Position numbers and translations under genes: made by a program
Notes under the pieces: generated by a model
Databases searched by the model: none
What the model was told of the DNA's origin: nothing
Seen by the model: only the letters and a program-made list of their open reading frames with translations
In this document: positions 17,807-25,958 of the stretch, in pieces
Layout of the letters: every line of letters starts with the position of its first letter
Numbering within the stretch: position 1 is the first letter of the stretch
Assembly: GCA_029212905.1 (NCBI GenBank)
Contig: JARGPB010000006.1
Coordinates: forward strand, 150,324-214,323
DNA: 64,000 nt
Direction: 5' to 3'
Source of the DNA: Thalassovita sp.
GTDB lineage: Bacteria; Pseudomonadota; Alphaproteobacteria; Rhodobacterales; Rhodobacteraceae

Positions 17807-19168
17807 CTACTCTGGTGGGGTGTTCAGTTCCGATCCGGCCAGAACTTTGACTTCGCGCTGAGGGAAGGGGATCGAGATTCCGTGCGTTTGGAATGCATCC
17901 CATAGCGCCAGATAGACGTTGCCGCGGATATTTGTCAGCCCGCCCGTGGGGTCCTTGATCCAGAACCGCAGGACATAATCAACGCTGCTGTCACCGAAGC
18001 CGATGATATGACAGACTGGCGGTTTGAAGCTGAGTACGCGCTCGACGTTTTGGGCGGCTTCGACGGCGATGGCGCGGACCTTATGGGGGTCGTCGTGGTA
18101 GGCGGTGCCAAAATAAATATCCAGCCGGACATAATCGTTCGAGTGGGACCAGTTGACCACCTGTCCGGTAATCAGGTCTTCGTTCGGGATGAGATATTCG
18201 CGGCCGTCCCGCGTGACAACACTGACATAGCGCGCGCCCAGGGAGTTGATCCAGCCGAAGGTCTCGCCCAGAGAGATCACGTCGCCTGGTTTGATGGATT
18301 TATCCAGCAGGATGATGATGCCTGACACTAGGTTGGACACGACCTTTTGCAGGCCAAAGCCCAGGCCGACGCCGATAGCACCAGACAGGACGGCCAACCC
18401 AGTCAGGTCCACGCCCACCGCGCGCAGGCCGATAAAGAAGGCGGCACCGTATAGGACGACTTGTAGAAACTTGATCGTCAGCACCTGCATCGAGGGGCTG
18501 ATGTCTTTGTTCTGGCGGATGGTCGAGGACGCAGACGCCGAGACAAAACGGGCTCCGGCCATCAAGATCGCCAGCATGGCCACGGCCTGGACGATCAGCC
18601 ACAGGGATATCCTGGTGTCCCCCAACTGGAGCGCGAAACTGTCCATCAGCGCCGAGGTTGCTTCGGTCAGGTTCAGGATCGACAGCGTGACCCAAATCCA
18701 ACCGGCATAGCGTATTGCGCCGCGCAGAAAGCCGTTGTTGATCAGGCGGGTCGCAATGGCGATGACCAGCCAGGCCAGGGTGAGCTGTGCGATGATGCCC
18801 AACAGATAGGATCGCGATGGCCATGTTAGTTCTTGCATGATCCAGACGGTGGGCCAGATCAATATCACGAACAGGATCAGCCGCATCCGCCGGTGGATCA
18901 GCACCAGAAAGCGCATCCGCCAGATAGGCCAGCCCTCGCGCCCGCGCATCCAGGACTGAAATCGCGGCGCCAGTAGTTTGGCCAGTAGGTGCGCAAGCAG
19001 GAGCAATCCCAGCGCGATCAGAACTTGATAGGCGTTCCATGGGCGCAACAGGCCGGTCAGGAATTTCTCGGCCTCGGCCAGCAGCCCGATCACATGATCG
19101 GCCGATGTCTGAGGCGGGGTGGGTGTGGCGACTGTTTCCTCCATGCTGACAGGCTTGCATGGCCCCAT
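17807..19168 (-). CDS. MscS-family mechanosensitive ion channel
   Basis: The 453-residue protein has about six to eight hydrophobic helices in residues 35-280, then the MscS pore and beta domain: LTGLAVLSGAIGVGLGFG (pore helix, glycine/alanine rich), VSNLVSGIIILLDKSIKPGD and VTRDGREYLIPNEDL. It belongs to the longer MscS-like proteins that release solutes in osmotic downshock. An alternative start MEETVATPTPP at 19144 shortens it by eight residues; neither has a strong ribosome site. Confidence 0.9.
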   Translation of the reverse strand: MGPCKPVSMEETVATPTPPQTSADHVIGLLAEAEKFLTGLLRPWNAYQVLIALGLLLLAHLLAKLLAPRFQSWMRGREGWPIWRMRFLVLIHRRMRLILFVILIWPTVWIMQELTWPSRSYLLGIIAQLTLAWLVIAIATRLINNGFLRGAIRYAGWIWVTLSILNLTEATSALMDSFALQLGDTRISLWLIVQAVAMLAILMAGARFVSASASSTIRQNKDISPSMQVLTIKFLQVVLYGAAFFIGLRAVGVDLTGLAVLSGAIGVGLGFGLQKVVSNLVSGIIILLDKSIKPGDVISLGETFGWINSLGARYVSVVTRDGREYLIPNEDLITGQVVNWSHSNDYVRLDIYFGTAYHDDPHKVRAIAVEAAQNVERVLSFKPPVCHIIGFGDSSVDYVLRFWIKDPTGGLTNIRGNVYLALWDAFQTHGISIPFPQREVKVLAGSELNTPPE

Positions 19169-19222
19169 GCGCTGGGCAAGCCCAATCCGGGGCGGTAGGG
19201 TCCTCTTGAATCAGGTATTGGT

Positions 19223-19513
19223 TTGTTCGCCTGTATTATCCGTGGCGATTTTTCGGCAGTGCGGGTCCTTTTTCGTTTTCCGCACCATACGTACCGTGCA
19301 ATGGATCGGCGGACTGGTCTTGTTGGTGGGCGGCAGCGCACGAATCTGTGTCGCGGTCGAGCCTTGGCTGATGCCTTTGATCAATGCCGAGCACCATTTG
19401 CCCGTGATTTTTCACTATTTTATAGCGAGGAAACAGGCCTGCTGTTGGTGGGGCTGTGCGGTTGGGTGGTGCAAATGGGCGTCGGAGCGGCCAAAGAAAG
19501 CCGGGGGCGTGTA
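19223..19513 (+). pseudogene. Possible decayed membrane-protein gene (DUF2975-like)
   Basis: Two plus-strand frames carry pieces of a hydrophobic protein: IRTVQWIGGLVLLVGGSARICVAVEP in one, and EETGLLLVGLCGWVVQMGVGAAKESRGRV in the frame that runs into the HTH remnant at 19514. From memory, DUF2975 membrane proteins directly precede YozG-type HTH regulators and end with such a helix. The frame change and short pieces suggest a frameshifted remnant. The family assignment is an inference. Confidence 0.35.
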
Positions 19514-19651
19514 ATGCAGATCATTGTTAGGCTGGATGTTATGCTGGCGCGGATTTGTGGCGTTCTGGAATGCCAGCCCGGGGATCTGCTGGAGGCGGAT
19601 AACGGGATCAGGGGCGTGCAGACATGCGCCCCCTTGATAGAATCCCGATGA
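19514..19651 (+). pseudogene. Internally deleted YozG-like HTH (Cro/CI-type) regulator remnant
   Basis: The frame begins MQIIVRLDVMLA and continues directly RICGVLECQPGDLLEADNG. Intact regulators of this family begin with IIVRLDVMLA and end with ARICEVLxCQPGDLL, but have about 35 more residues, including the recognition helix, between the two parts. The remnant therefore looks like an in-frame internal deletion. Codons after the motif (DNGIRGVQTCAPLIESR) look random. It cannot bind DNA as a normal HTH protein. Confidence 0.5.
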
Positions 19652-19818
19652 CAGAGTATCTGCCTGTGCATGACACGGATTTTTGACATGGATGATCGCG
19701 CGCGCCTGCCTTGGCGTTTTTTTGGCGCCACGCTCAGCGTTCTAGCCCGCCTATAAGGCGTGCCCATTCCTGTCACACCTGAATATACCCCCACAGACAA
19801 TCCACGGGAGAGGACCAC

Positions 19819-21225
19819 ATGACCGCCCCGAAGACACTCTATGATAAAATCTGGGATGCCCACGTCGCTCACGAAGCTGACGATGGCACCTGTCTTCTGT
19901 ATATCGACCGCCACCTGGTGCACGAAGTGACCAGCCCTCAGGCGTTCGAAGGCCTGCGTATGGCCGGCCGTTCGGTGCACGCACCTGACAAAACCATCGC
20001 TGTGCCGGACCACAACGTGCCCACCACGCTGGATCGCGCCAAAGGGATCGAAAACCCGGAATCGCGCATTCAGGTTGAGGCTCTGGACAAAAACGCCAAG
20101 GATTTCGGGATCCACTATTACCCCGTGTCCGACGTTCGTCAGGGCATCGTGCACATCGTTGGCCCCGAACAAGGCTGGACCTTGCCGGGCATGACGGTTG
20201 TGTGTGGCGATAGTCACACAGCAACCCATGGCGCATTCGGCGCGCTGGCCCACGGCATCGGTACATCCGAGGTAGAACACGTTCTGGCCACGCAGACGCT
20301 GATCCAGCAGAAGTCCAAGAACATGAAGGTGGAAATCACCGGCAAGCTGAAGCCGGGCGTGACCGCCAAGGACATCACCATGGCGGTGATCGGTGAAACC
20401 GGCACCGCTGGTGGCACTGGCTATGTCATCGAATATTGCGGCGAAGCGATCCGCGACCTGTCGATGGAAGGCCGCATGACCGTTTGCAACATGGCGATCG
20501 AAGGCGGCGCCCGCGCCGGTCTGATCGCCCCGGACGACACCACCTATGAATACGTCAAAGGCCGCCCGCACGCCCCCAAAGGCGACCAGTGGGACACGGC
20601 GCTGGCATGGTGGAAAACCCTGTTCACCGACGAAGGCGCACATTTCGACAAGGTTATCACGCTGAAGGGCGAAGATATCCAACCCGTCGTCACCTGGGGC
20701 ACCTCGCCCGAGGACGTGCTGCCGATCACCGCAACAGTTCCCAGCCCCGATGATTTCGAAGGTGGCAAGGTCGAGGCCGTCAAGCGCGCCATCGACTATA
20801 TGGGCCTGACCCCCGGTCAGAAGCTGACAGACATCGAAATCGATACCGTGTTCATCGGATCCTGCACCAACGGCCGCATCGAAGACCTGCGCGCCGCTGC
20901 GGAAATCCTGAAGGGCAAGAAGATCAAGGACGGAATGCGTGCCATGATCGTGCCTGGATCGGGTCTTGTCCGCGCCCAGGCCGAAGAAGAAGGCCTGGCC
21001 GAAATCTTTAAGGACGCCGGTTTCGAATGGCGTCTGGCTGGCTGCTCCATGTGTTTGGCGATGAACCCTGATCAGCTGTCCGAGGGCGAGCGTTGCGCCT
21101 CTACCTCGAACCGCAACTTTGAGGGGCGTCAGGGCTATAAGGGGCGTACGCACCTTGTGTCGCCCGCTATGGCTGCCGCTGCTGCACTGACCGGTCATCT
21201 GACCGACGTGCGCGACTTGATGTAA
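19819..21225 (+). CDS. leuC: 3-isopropylmalate dehydratase large subunit LeuC
   Basis: LeuC forms with LeuD the [4Fe-4S] isomerase that converts 2- to 3-isopropylmalate in leucine synthesis. Cluster cysteines are visible in FIGSCTNGRIEDL and AGCSMCLAMNPDQ; DSHTATHGAFGALAHGIGTSEVEHV is a substrate loop. The 468-residue length is standard. GGGAGAGG precedes the start. leuD follows 12 bases later. Confidence 0.98.
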   Translation: MTAPKTLYDKIWDAHVAHEADDGTCLLYIDRHLVHEVTSPQAFEGLRMAGRSVHAPDKTIAVPDHNVPTTLDRAKGIENPESRIQVEALDKNAKDFGIHYYPVSDVRQGIVHIVGPEQGWTLPGMTVVCGDSHTATHGAFGALAHGIGTSEVEHVLATQTLIQQKSKNMKVEITGKLKPGVTAKDITMAVIGETGTAGGTGYVIEYCGEAIRDLSMEGRMTVCNMAIEGGARAGLIAPDDTTYEYVKGRPHAPKGDQWDTALAWWKTLFTDEGAHFDKVITLKGEDIQPVVTWGTSPEDVLPITATVPSPDDFEGGKVEAVKRAIDYMGLTPGQKLTDIEIDTVFIGSCTNGRIEDLRAAAEILKGKKIKDGMRAMIVPGSGLVRAQAEEEGLAEIFKDAGFEWRLAGCSMCLAMNPDQLSEGERCASTSNRNFEGRQGYKGRTHLVSPAMAAAAALTGHLTDVRDLM

Positions 21226-21237
21226 GGAGATCGCAAG

Positions 21238-21843
21238 ATGGATAAGTTCGAAAAACTCCAAGGTGTTGCGGCCCCCATGCCGCTGGTGAACATCGACACC
21301 GACATGATCATCCCCAAGGTGTTTCTGAAGACAATCAAACGTTCAGGCCTGGGCGTGAACCTGTTCGACGAGATGCGCTATGACCGCCAGGGTAACGAAA
21401 TCCCGGATTTCGTGCTGAATAAACCGCAGTATCGCGGCGCTCAGATCCTTGTGGCTGGTGACAATTTCGGCTGTGGCTCGTCGCGCGAACACGCGCCTTG
21501 GGCGATTGCGGATTTCGGCATTAAATGTGTGATCTCGACCTCGTTTGCCGACATCTTCTTTAATAACTGCTTCAAGAACGGCATCCTGCCGATCGTCCTG
21601 CCGCAAGAGCAAGTCGACATCCTGATGGCCGACGCTGAGAAGGGCGAAAATGCCCGGATTACCGTCGATCTGGAAGCGCAGGAGATCACCACCTCGGACG
21701 GCGAAACCATTGCGTTCGACGTGGATGCCTTCAAGAAGCATTGCCTGCTGAACGGTCTGGACGACATCGGGTTGACGCTGGAAAAAGCTGCATCAATCGA
21801 GACATTTGAAACCAAAATGTCCGCAGATCGCCCTTGGGTCTGA
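21238..21843 (+). CDS. leuD: 3-isopropylmalate dehydratase small subunit LeuD
   Basis: LeuD supplies the swivelling domain of isopropylmalate isomerase. The 201-residue protein shows NIDTDMIIPKVFLKT and DNFGCGSSREHAPWAI, the classical motifs. AAGGAGATCGCAAG precedes the start. A strong terminator lies 22 bases after the stop, so leuCD is a separate transcription unit from leuB. Confidence 0.97.
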   Translation: MDKFEKLQGVAAPMPLVNIDTDMIIPKVFLKTIKRSGLGVNLFDEMRYDRQGNEIPDFVLNKPQYRGAQILVAGDNFGCGSSREHAPWAIADFGIKCVISTSFADIFFNNCFKNGILPIVLPQEQVDILMADAEKGENARITVDLEAQEITTSDGETIAFDVDAFKKHCLLNGLDDIGLTLEKAASIETFETKMSADRPWV

Positions 21844-21864
21844 ACCCGATCAAGGATGAATAAG

Positions 21865-21893
21865 AAAGGCCGCTCTTCGGGGCGGCCTTTTGT
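21865..21893 (+). terminator. Rho-independent terminator of leuCD
   Basis: AAAGGCCGC pairs with GCGGCCTTT around TCTTCGGG, followed by TTG and further T residues. Spacing from the leuD stop is 22 bases. Confidence 0.85.
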
Positions 21894-22242
21894 TGTGATG
21901 GGCGATGCAGCACGGGGTAACCCATTACGGGTGCTATTTTTTCTTCCATTCGCGTTCAGGTGGACTGTTTGATCTGTTGTGGGAAGGTGAAGAGTGAGCC
22001 ACAAGATATTGTGATTGCGACAAATTATTGGGCGGTGGCCATGTTTGTTTGATGTATTCTCGCACCACCCTCGCCACGTTCTTGCCCCAATCAGTGGTTT
22101 TTACTCGGCTATCGCTTGTCTCGTGAAATGAAAGAAGGCAACATTTGGGCAATAATGAGGCATACCGCCATAGTGAGCGGGATCAAGTTGGAAACAGAGC
22201 GCGGCATCGTATCGCGTTCGGCCAGTTTGAAGGGATCGGGCA
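21894..22242. other. 349-base stretch with no supported gene
   Basis: This stretch is less GC-rich than its surroundings. A minus-strand frame from a TTG at 22152 to 21934 could encode 72 residues (ending SPPEREWKKK), but it has no ribosome site and no recognisable motif. I see no RNA gene. It contains the 5' region and promoter of the gene at 22243. Confidence 0.4.
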
Positions 22243-23079
22243 GTGATCGAGAGATTTGCAGGCGCAATTCTTCGCGCGTTTTTTGTGGCTATGCTGGTGG
22301 CTTTGCCGTCAGTGTTCTTGCCAGGTACGCTTGCCGATTCAACGGCGCTTGTGTTGATCCTGACGCTTGTCGCCGCGATCCTGACATTTCTGGAATATAA
22401 CAGCGAATATCCAAGTGTGGTCGAGTTCCGCTATGCGCCGCCCTTCAATCGCCTGCGTTTTGGGGCTGTGTTCATCCTGGTGTTGGTGCTGACCATTATC
22501 GCCCGCGGCAAGGTCCAGCCGACCGAACTGAGTCAGGGGCTGACGGCCATTGGGCGCTTGTTGGGGAACACGATTGATTTTCCCTATTCGCCGGTGCGTC
22601 TGGTCGTGCTGATGATGCCCGTGAACGCGCCGAAAGAACTGATCACTGATGTGCGCATCGCGGCAGGTCTGGCCTATTTCGTGTCCCTGGTGATGATGTT
22701 TATTTTTGTCGTGCATGTCCGGTTCATGGGCTGGCCGGCCCGCAACGGGGCGTTCAATGTCTGGGTTAACCTTCCGATGTTTGACCCGACAATGGGTGAC
22801 GCGCTGTCGCGCCTCTATCGAGATGCGCGCGTTAACATTGCGTTAGGGTTTGTTCTGCCATTCTTGATCCCAGCAATCGTGAAGCTGGCATCGACCTTGG
22901 TTGACCCGATTTCGCTGGCGCATTCGCAGACGTTGATATGGACGATGACAGCATGGGCTTTGGTGCCAGCTTCGATGATAATGCGGGGGATCGCCATAGG
23001 GCGCGTCGCCGACATGATCGAGGAAAAACGCCGCCGCGCTTATGCCGAGGCCGAAGAGCAGGGCTTGCAGGTTATCTGA
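22243..23079 (+). CDS. Conserved membrane protein of unknown function
   Basis: The 278-residue product starts at a GTG with AAGGGATC upstream. It has about six hydrophobic segments (roughly 10-28, 33-49, 68-86, 143-162, 197-222, 228-250) and ends with a basic/acidic tail IEEKRRRAYAEAEEQGLQVI. I do not recognise a named domain. It overlaps the downstream nuclease-like gene, and together they probably form one transcript. Confidence 0.75.
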   Translation: MIERFAGAILRAFFVAMLVALPSVFLPGTLADSTALVLILTLVAAILTFLEYNSEYPSVVEFRYAPPFNRLRFGAVFILVLVLTIIARGKVQPTELSQGLTAIGRLLGNTIDFPYSPVRLVVLMMPVNAPKELITDVRIAAGLAYFVSLVMMFIFVVHVRFMGWPARNGAFNVWVNLPMFDPTMGDALSRLYRDARVNIALGFVLPFLIPAIVKLASTLVDPISLAHSQTLIWTMTAWALVPASMIMRGIAIGRVADMIEEKRRRAYAEAEEQGLQVI

Positions 23080-24041
23080 TCCTGCTGTGTCTGTTGATCT
23101 GGCCAATGGGTTGGGCGCTGGCAGATACAATTCGCATCGCAACTTATAACACCGAACTGACCGGCAAAGGACCGGGCCTTTTGCTGCGGGATGCCCTACG
23201 CAAAGAGCCTCAGGTGCTGGCCGTTGCACAGGTTCTTGCCAGCGCCGCCCCGGATGTGGTTTTGCTGCAGGGCGTGGATTTTGATGCCGAGCTTCGGGCG
23301 GGTACAGCATTGCGCGACCGGGTGGCCGAGCAAGGGCATTTCATGCCTTATCTGTTCGCGTTCCCCCCCAATACAGGGGTGCCGACGGGGTATGATCTGG
23401 ATGGCGACGGGCGTGCCCACGGGCCACGGGATGCGCATGGATTTGGGCGGTTCGCGGGGCAGGGCGGAATGCTGTTGATGTCCCGTTATCCCATTCAGGA
23501 GGCCGAGGATTTTTCCAAATTGATATGGGCCGATTTGGCGTGGGTTGATCGCCGTGCGTTGGGTCAGGCCTGGGGCGTTGGGGGGCAGGGGCTTCGGCTG
23601 GCCTCGGTCGGGCACTGGCGGGTACAGATTCAGGCGTCGGACGGGCTGCTGGGCCTGCTGGGGTTTCACGCCACCCCGCCGGTTTTTGATGGCCCCGAAG
23701 ATCGCAACGGGTTGCGGAATCGCGATCAACTGATGTTCTGGGCGCATCAAATGAAAGGCATGGCAGATCCTTTTGTGCTGCTGGGGGACGCCAATAACGA
23801 CCCCGCAGCCGGAGAGGGCCGGAAGGAAGCGATCAACGCCCTGCTGGGCCATCCCCGTCTGCAAGACCCCTTGCCGGGGCGTCCAACAGTTGACTGGCGG
23901 GGTTTGGGACTCGGCTGGATGCGCGTTGACTATGTACTGCCTTCGCGCATGTTGACGGTCATCGGGGCGGGCATTGATGCAAGCGACTCTGCACAGCATG
24001 CAAGCCGCCACCGATTGGTCTGGGTGGATATCACGCGCTAG
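22938..24041 (+). CDS. Endonuclease/exonuclease/phosphatase family protein, exported
   Basis: The core from about residue 60 has EEP motifs: IRIATYNTEL, LQGVDFDAEL, LLGDANNDPAAGEG and MRVDYVLPSRM. The family cleaves phosphodiesters or phosphomonoesters with Mg. A signal-peptide-like helix (AGLAGYLILLCLLIWPMGWALA) precedes the core. The start is uncertain: the frame opens at 22938, 142 bases inside the upstream gene, and no later ATG leaves a full signal peptide except via non-ATG starts around 23055-23105. The usual SDH motif near the end reads SRH (HASRHRLVWVDI). Function is inferred from fold only. Confidence 0.72.
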   Translation: MDDDSMGFGASFDDNAGDRHRARRRHDRGKTPPRLCRGRRAGLAGYLILLCLLIWPMGWALADTIRIATYNTELTGKGPGLLLRDALRKEPQVLAVAQVLASAAPDVVLLQGVDFDAELRAGTALRDRVAEQGHFMPYLFAFPPNTGVPTGYDLDGDGRAHGPRDAHGFGRFAGQGGMLLMSRYPIQEAEDFSKLIWADLAWVDRRALGQAWGVGGQGLRLASVGHWRVQIQASDGLLGLLGFHATPPVFDGPEDRNGLRNRDQLMFWAHQMKGMADPFVLLGDANNDPAAGEGRKEAINALLGHPRLQDPLPGRPTVDWRGLGLGWMRVDYVLPSRMLTVIGAGIDASDSAQHASRHRLVWVDITR

Positions 24042-24904
24042 CGTTTCAGGTGGGCGGTGGCGGCAGCTAGGGCCTTTTCCGGTGGTGTCGGTTGAAAGTC
24101 AGGCAGCAGCGCGGCCAGTTTCGCCCCGTCCAGAGTGTGTGGAAGGCTCCACAGGTACCGCATTTCCAGCAGGTATTTGGCCAGCGGCATGAAAGGGCGC
24201 GCCAACTGCAACGGCAGCCAGAGCATCCTTCGAGGACGGATTGGGTGCCCCATAACCCCGCTTAGGATTTCTGCCATCTGTTGGCCGCTAAGCGTATACC
24301 CGTCAAAGGGGATGTCCGCGAACCGTTCCAACTTATCACGCTTCTCGGCGAGTGCGACAGCGGCACGGGCCATGTCTGGCAAATAGGCCCAGGCATGGGG
24401 CGCTGTGAGATTGCCGGGGTAGGTCATCACGCCCTTGCGCAGGTGTTTGGCCATTATCATGTCAAACCAGTTCCCCGAAGGCTGCGTGTCCAGATAGTCC
24501 CCTGCGCGCAGCAGGATCGTGCGGACGCCCTCTTGCCGGTAGGCTTGTTCCATCTTACGGCGGATCATACCCAGGCCGTTCGTCGCCAGATGCGGCGTGT
24601 CGGCGGACCAGTGATTGGGCGCATCCGGGCCAAAGACATAGACGTTTCCGGGCAGGATTACGGTTGCGTCATTGATTAGCGCGGCCTTGCGGATGCGCGC
24701 ATGCAGATCAGGAATCTGCGCGGCCCAATCTGGATACTGAGGGTTCCACGCGGCGACGATGACGTCTGCGCCCTGTGCTGCCTGATCCAGATCGTCGCGT
24801 GCGCGGTCGAAAACGCGAATGGTCCAGCCAGAGTCGGAGAATGCCTCGGCTGCATTGCGGCCAAACTTGCCAGAGGCTCCGAGAATTAGAACTGTTTGTG
24901 CCAT
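24038..24904 (-). CDS. NAD(P)-dependent epimerase/dehydratase-like protein
   Basis: The 288-residue protein has an N-terminal dinucleotide-binding motif LILGASGKFGRNAAEAF and extended-SDR features (VILPGNVYVFG; LLRAGDYLDT), but lacks a clear YxxxK catalytic pair, so its reaction is uncertain. The C-terminus has hydrophobic LWLPLQLARPFMPLAKYLL. It overlaps the upstream nuclease-like gene end by four bases on the opposite strand. It is divergent from a LysR gene at 25008, a likely regulator. Confidence 0.75.
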   Translation of the reverse strand: MAQTVLILGASGKFGRNAAEAFSDSGWTIRVFDRARDDLDQAAQGADVIVAAWNPQYPDWAAQIPDLHARIRKAALINDATVILPGNVYVFGPDAPNHWSADTPHLATNGLGMIRRKMEQAYRQEGVRTILLRAGDYLDTQPSGNWFDMIMAKHLRKGVMTYPGNLTAPHAWAYLPDMARAAVALAEKRDKLERFADIPFDGYTLSGQQMAEILSGVMGHPIRPRRMLWLPLQLARPFMPLAKYLLEMRYLWSLPHTLDGAKLAALLPDFQPTPPEKALAAATAHLKR

Positions 24905-24960
24905 TTGGGGCTCCTTTGCGGGTAGATTTAATGTGATATCAGCAAAATATTCCCGTATGA

Positions 24961-25011
24961 AGTGAATGGGTATTGCCCAAAATGGACGGATAGGTATTCA
25001 TAAGTGAATGG
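24961..25011. promoter_or_regulatory. Candidate LysR operator: direct repeats and a palindrome
   Basis: AGTGAATGG occurs at 24961 and again at 25003, 42 bases apart (about four helical turns), and ATTCA-TAAG-TGAAT forms a perfect five-base inverted repeat just before the LysR start. The second copy runs into the start codon. This fits an autoregulatory LysR site in the divergent intergenic region, but no binding is shown. Confidence 0.4.
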
Positions 25012-25901
25012 ATGGGCGGATCAAACCAGACTGGGCGATGATGCAGGCGTTTTTGGCGGTGGCCGAAGGCGGATCATTGTCCGCAGCCGCACGCAGCACG
25101 TCGCAAAGCCAGCCCACCCTGGGGCGGCACATTCGCCAGCTTGAGACGGAACTGGATGTTTCGCTGTTCTCGCGACATTCGCGGGGGTTGGCGCTGACCG
25201 AGGAAGGTCAGGCAATCCTGCCCCTAGCGCGCAAAATGCAAAGCGCCATGCAGGCAATCAAGATGAGCGTCGCGGGACGCGAGTCCGATCTGGAGGGGAG
25301 CGTCCGGATCACCGCCAGCAAGATCGTCTCGCATCATATCCTGCCTCCGATAATTGCCCAACTGAAACAGGATTATCCGATGATTTCGGTCGATTTGGTT
25401 GCGACGGATGAAACTGAAAACCTGTTGTTCCGCGAGGCCGATATCGCTGTACGTATGTACCGGCCCGAGCAGTTGGATATCGTTACGCGCCATCTGGGCG
25501 ACATTCTGATCGGAGCCTGCGCCGCGCGGTCGTATCTTGAGGCGTATGGACGGCCGGAAACGATCGAGGATCTGCACCAGCACAAACTGGTGGGCTATGA
25601 TCAAAGCGAGCTGATCCTGCGGGGAATGCAGCAGTTGGGCATCGCCGCCTCGCGGGATTGGTTCGGGACACGCTGCGACGATCAAACCGTGTACTGGGAG
25701 CTGATCCTGGCGGGCTGTGGAATTGGATTCGGCCAGAAAATGCTCATTGACCGGCACCCCGAGATCGAGCGCTTGGACTTTGGCGTCGCGATTCCGTCTC
25801 TGCCTGTCTGGCTGGCAGCGCCCGCTGCAACGCGCCGGACCCCACGGGTTTCCATCGTCTGGAAGGCCCTAGAGCAGGGGCTTGCGCCCTTCGTTTCTTG
25901 A
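25008..25901 (+). CDS. LysR-family transcriptional regulator
   Basis: The 297-residue protein has an N-terminal winged HTH (residues about 8-66; AMMQAFLAVAEGGSLSAAARSTSQSQPTLGRHIRQLE) and a periplasmic-binding-like effector domain (about 95-290). It is transcribed divergently from the SDR-like gene at 24038-24904 across a 103-base region with repeat sequences, the usual arrangement for a LysR regulator and its target. The effector is unknown. leuB follows 57 bases later, apparently as a separate unit. Confidence 0.9.
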   Translation: MDGRIKPDWAMMQAFLAVAEGGSLSAAARSTSQSQPTLGRHIRQLETELDVSLFSRHSRGLALTEEGQAILPLARKMQSAMQAIKMSVAGRESDLEGSVRITASKIVSHHILPPIIAQLKQDYPMISVDLVATDETENLLFREADIAVRMYRPEQLDIVTRHLGDILIGACAARSYLEAYGRPETIEDLHQHKLVGYDQSELILRGMQQLGIAASRDWFGTRCDDQTVYWELILAGCGIGFGQKMLIDRHPEIERLDFGVAIPSLPVWLAAPAATRRTPRVSIVWKALEQGLAPFVS

Positions 25902-25958
25902 CCCTTGGGGCTGCAAACGATAGGCGATTGCCAACAGATTCACACGAAGGACAGCATC

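Noticed and set aside
19684..19715. TTGACA upstream of leuC as a promoter
   Set aside because: No acceptable -10 element lies 16-18 bases downstream.
19420..21261. 613-codon minus-strand frame opposite leuC
   Set aside because: It is a shadow of leuC in the opposite strand; it contains no motif and no ribosome site.
21934..22152. 72-codon minus-strand frame in the gap after leuD
   Set aside because: It starts with TTG, lacks a ribosome site, and its low-complexity end looks unselected.
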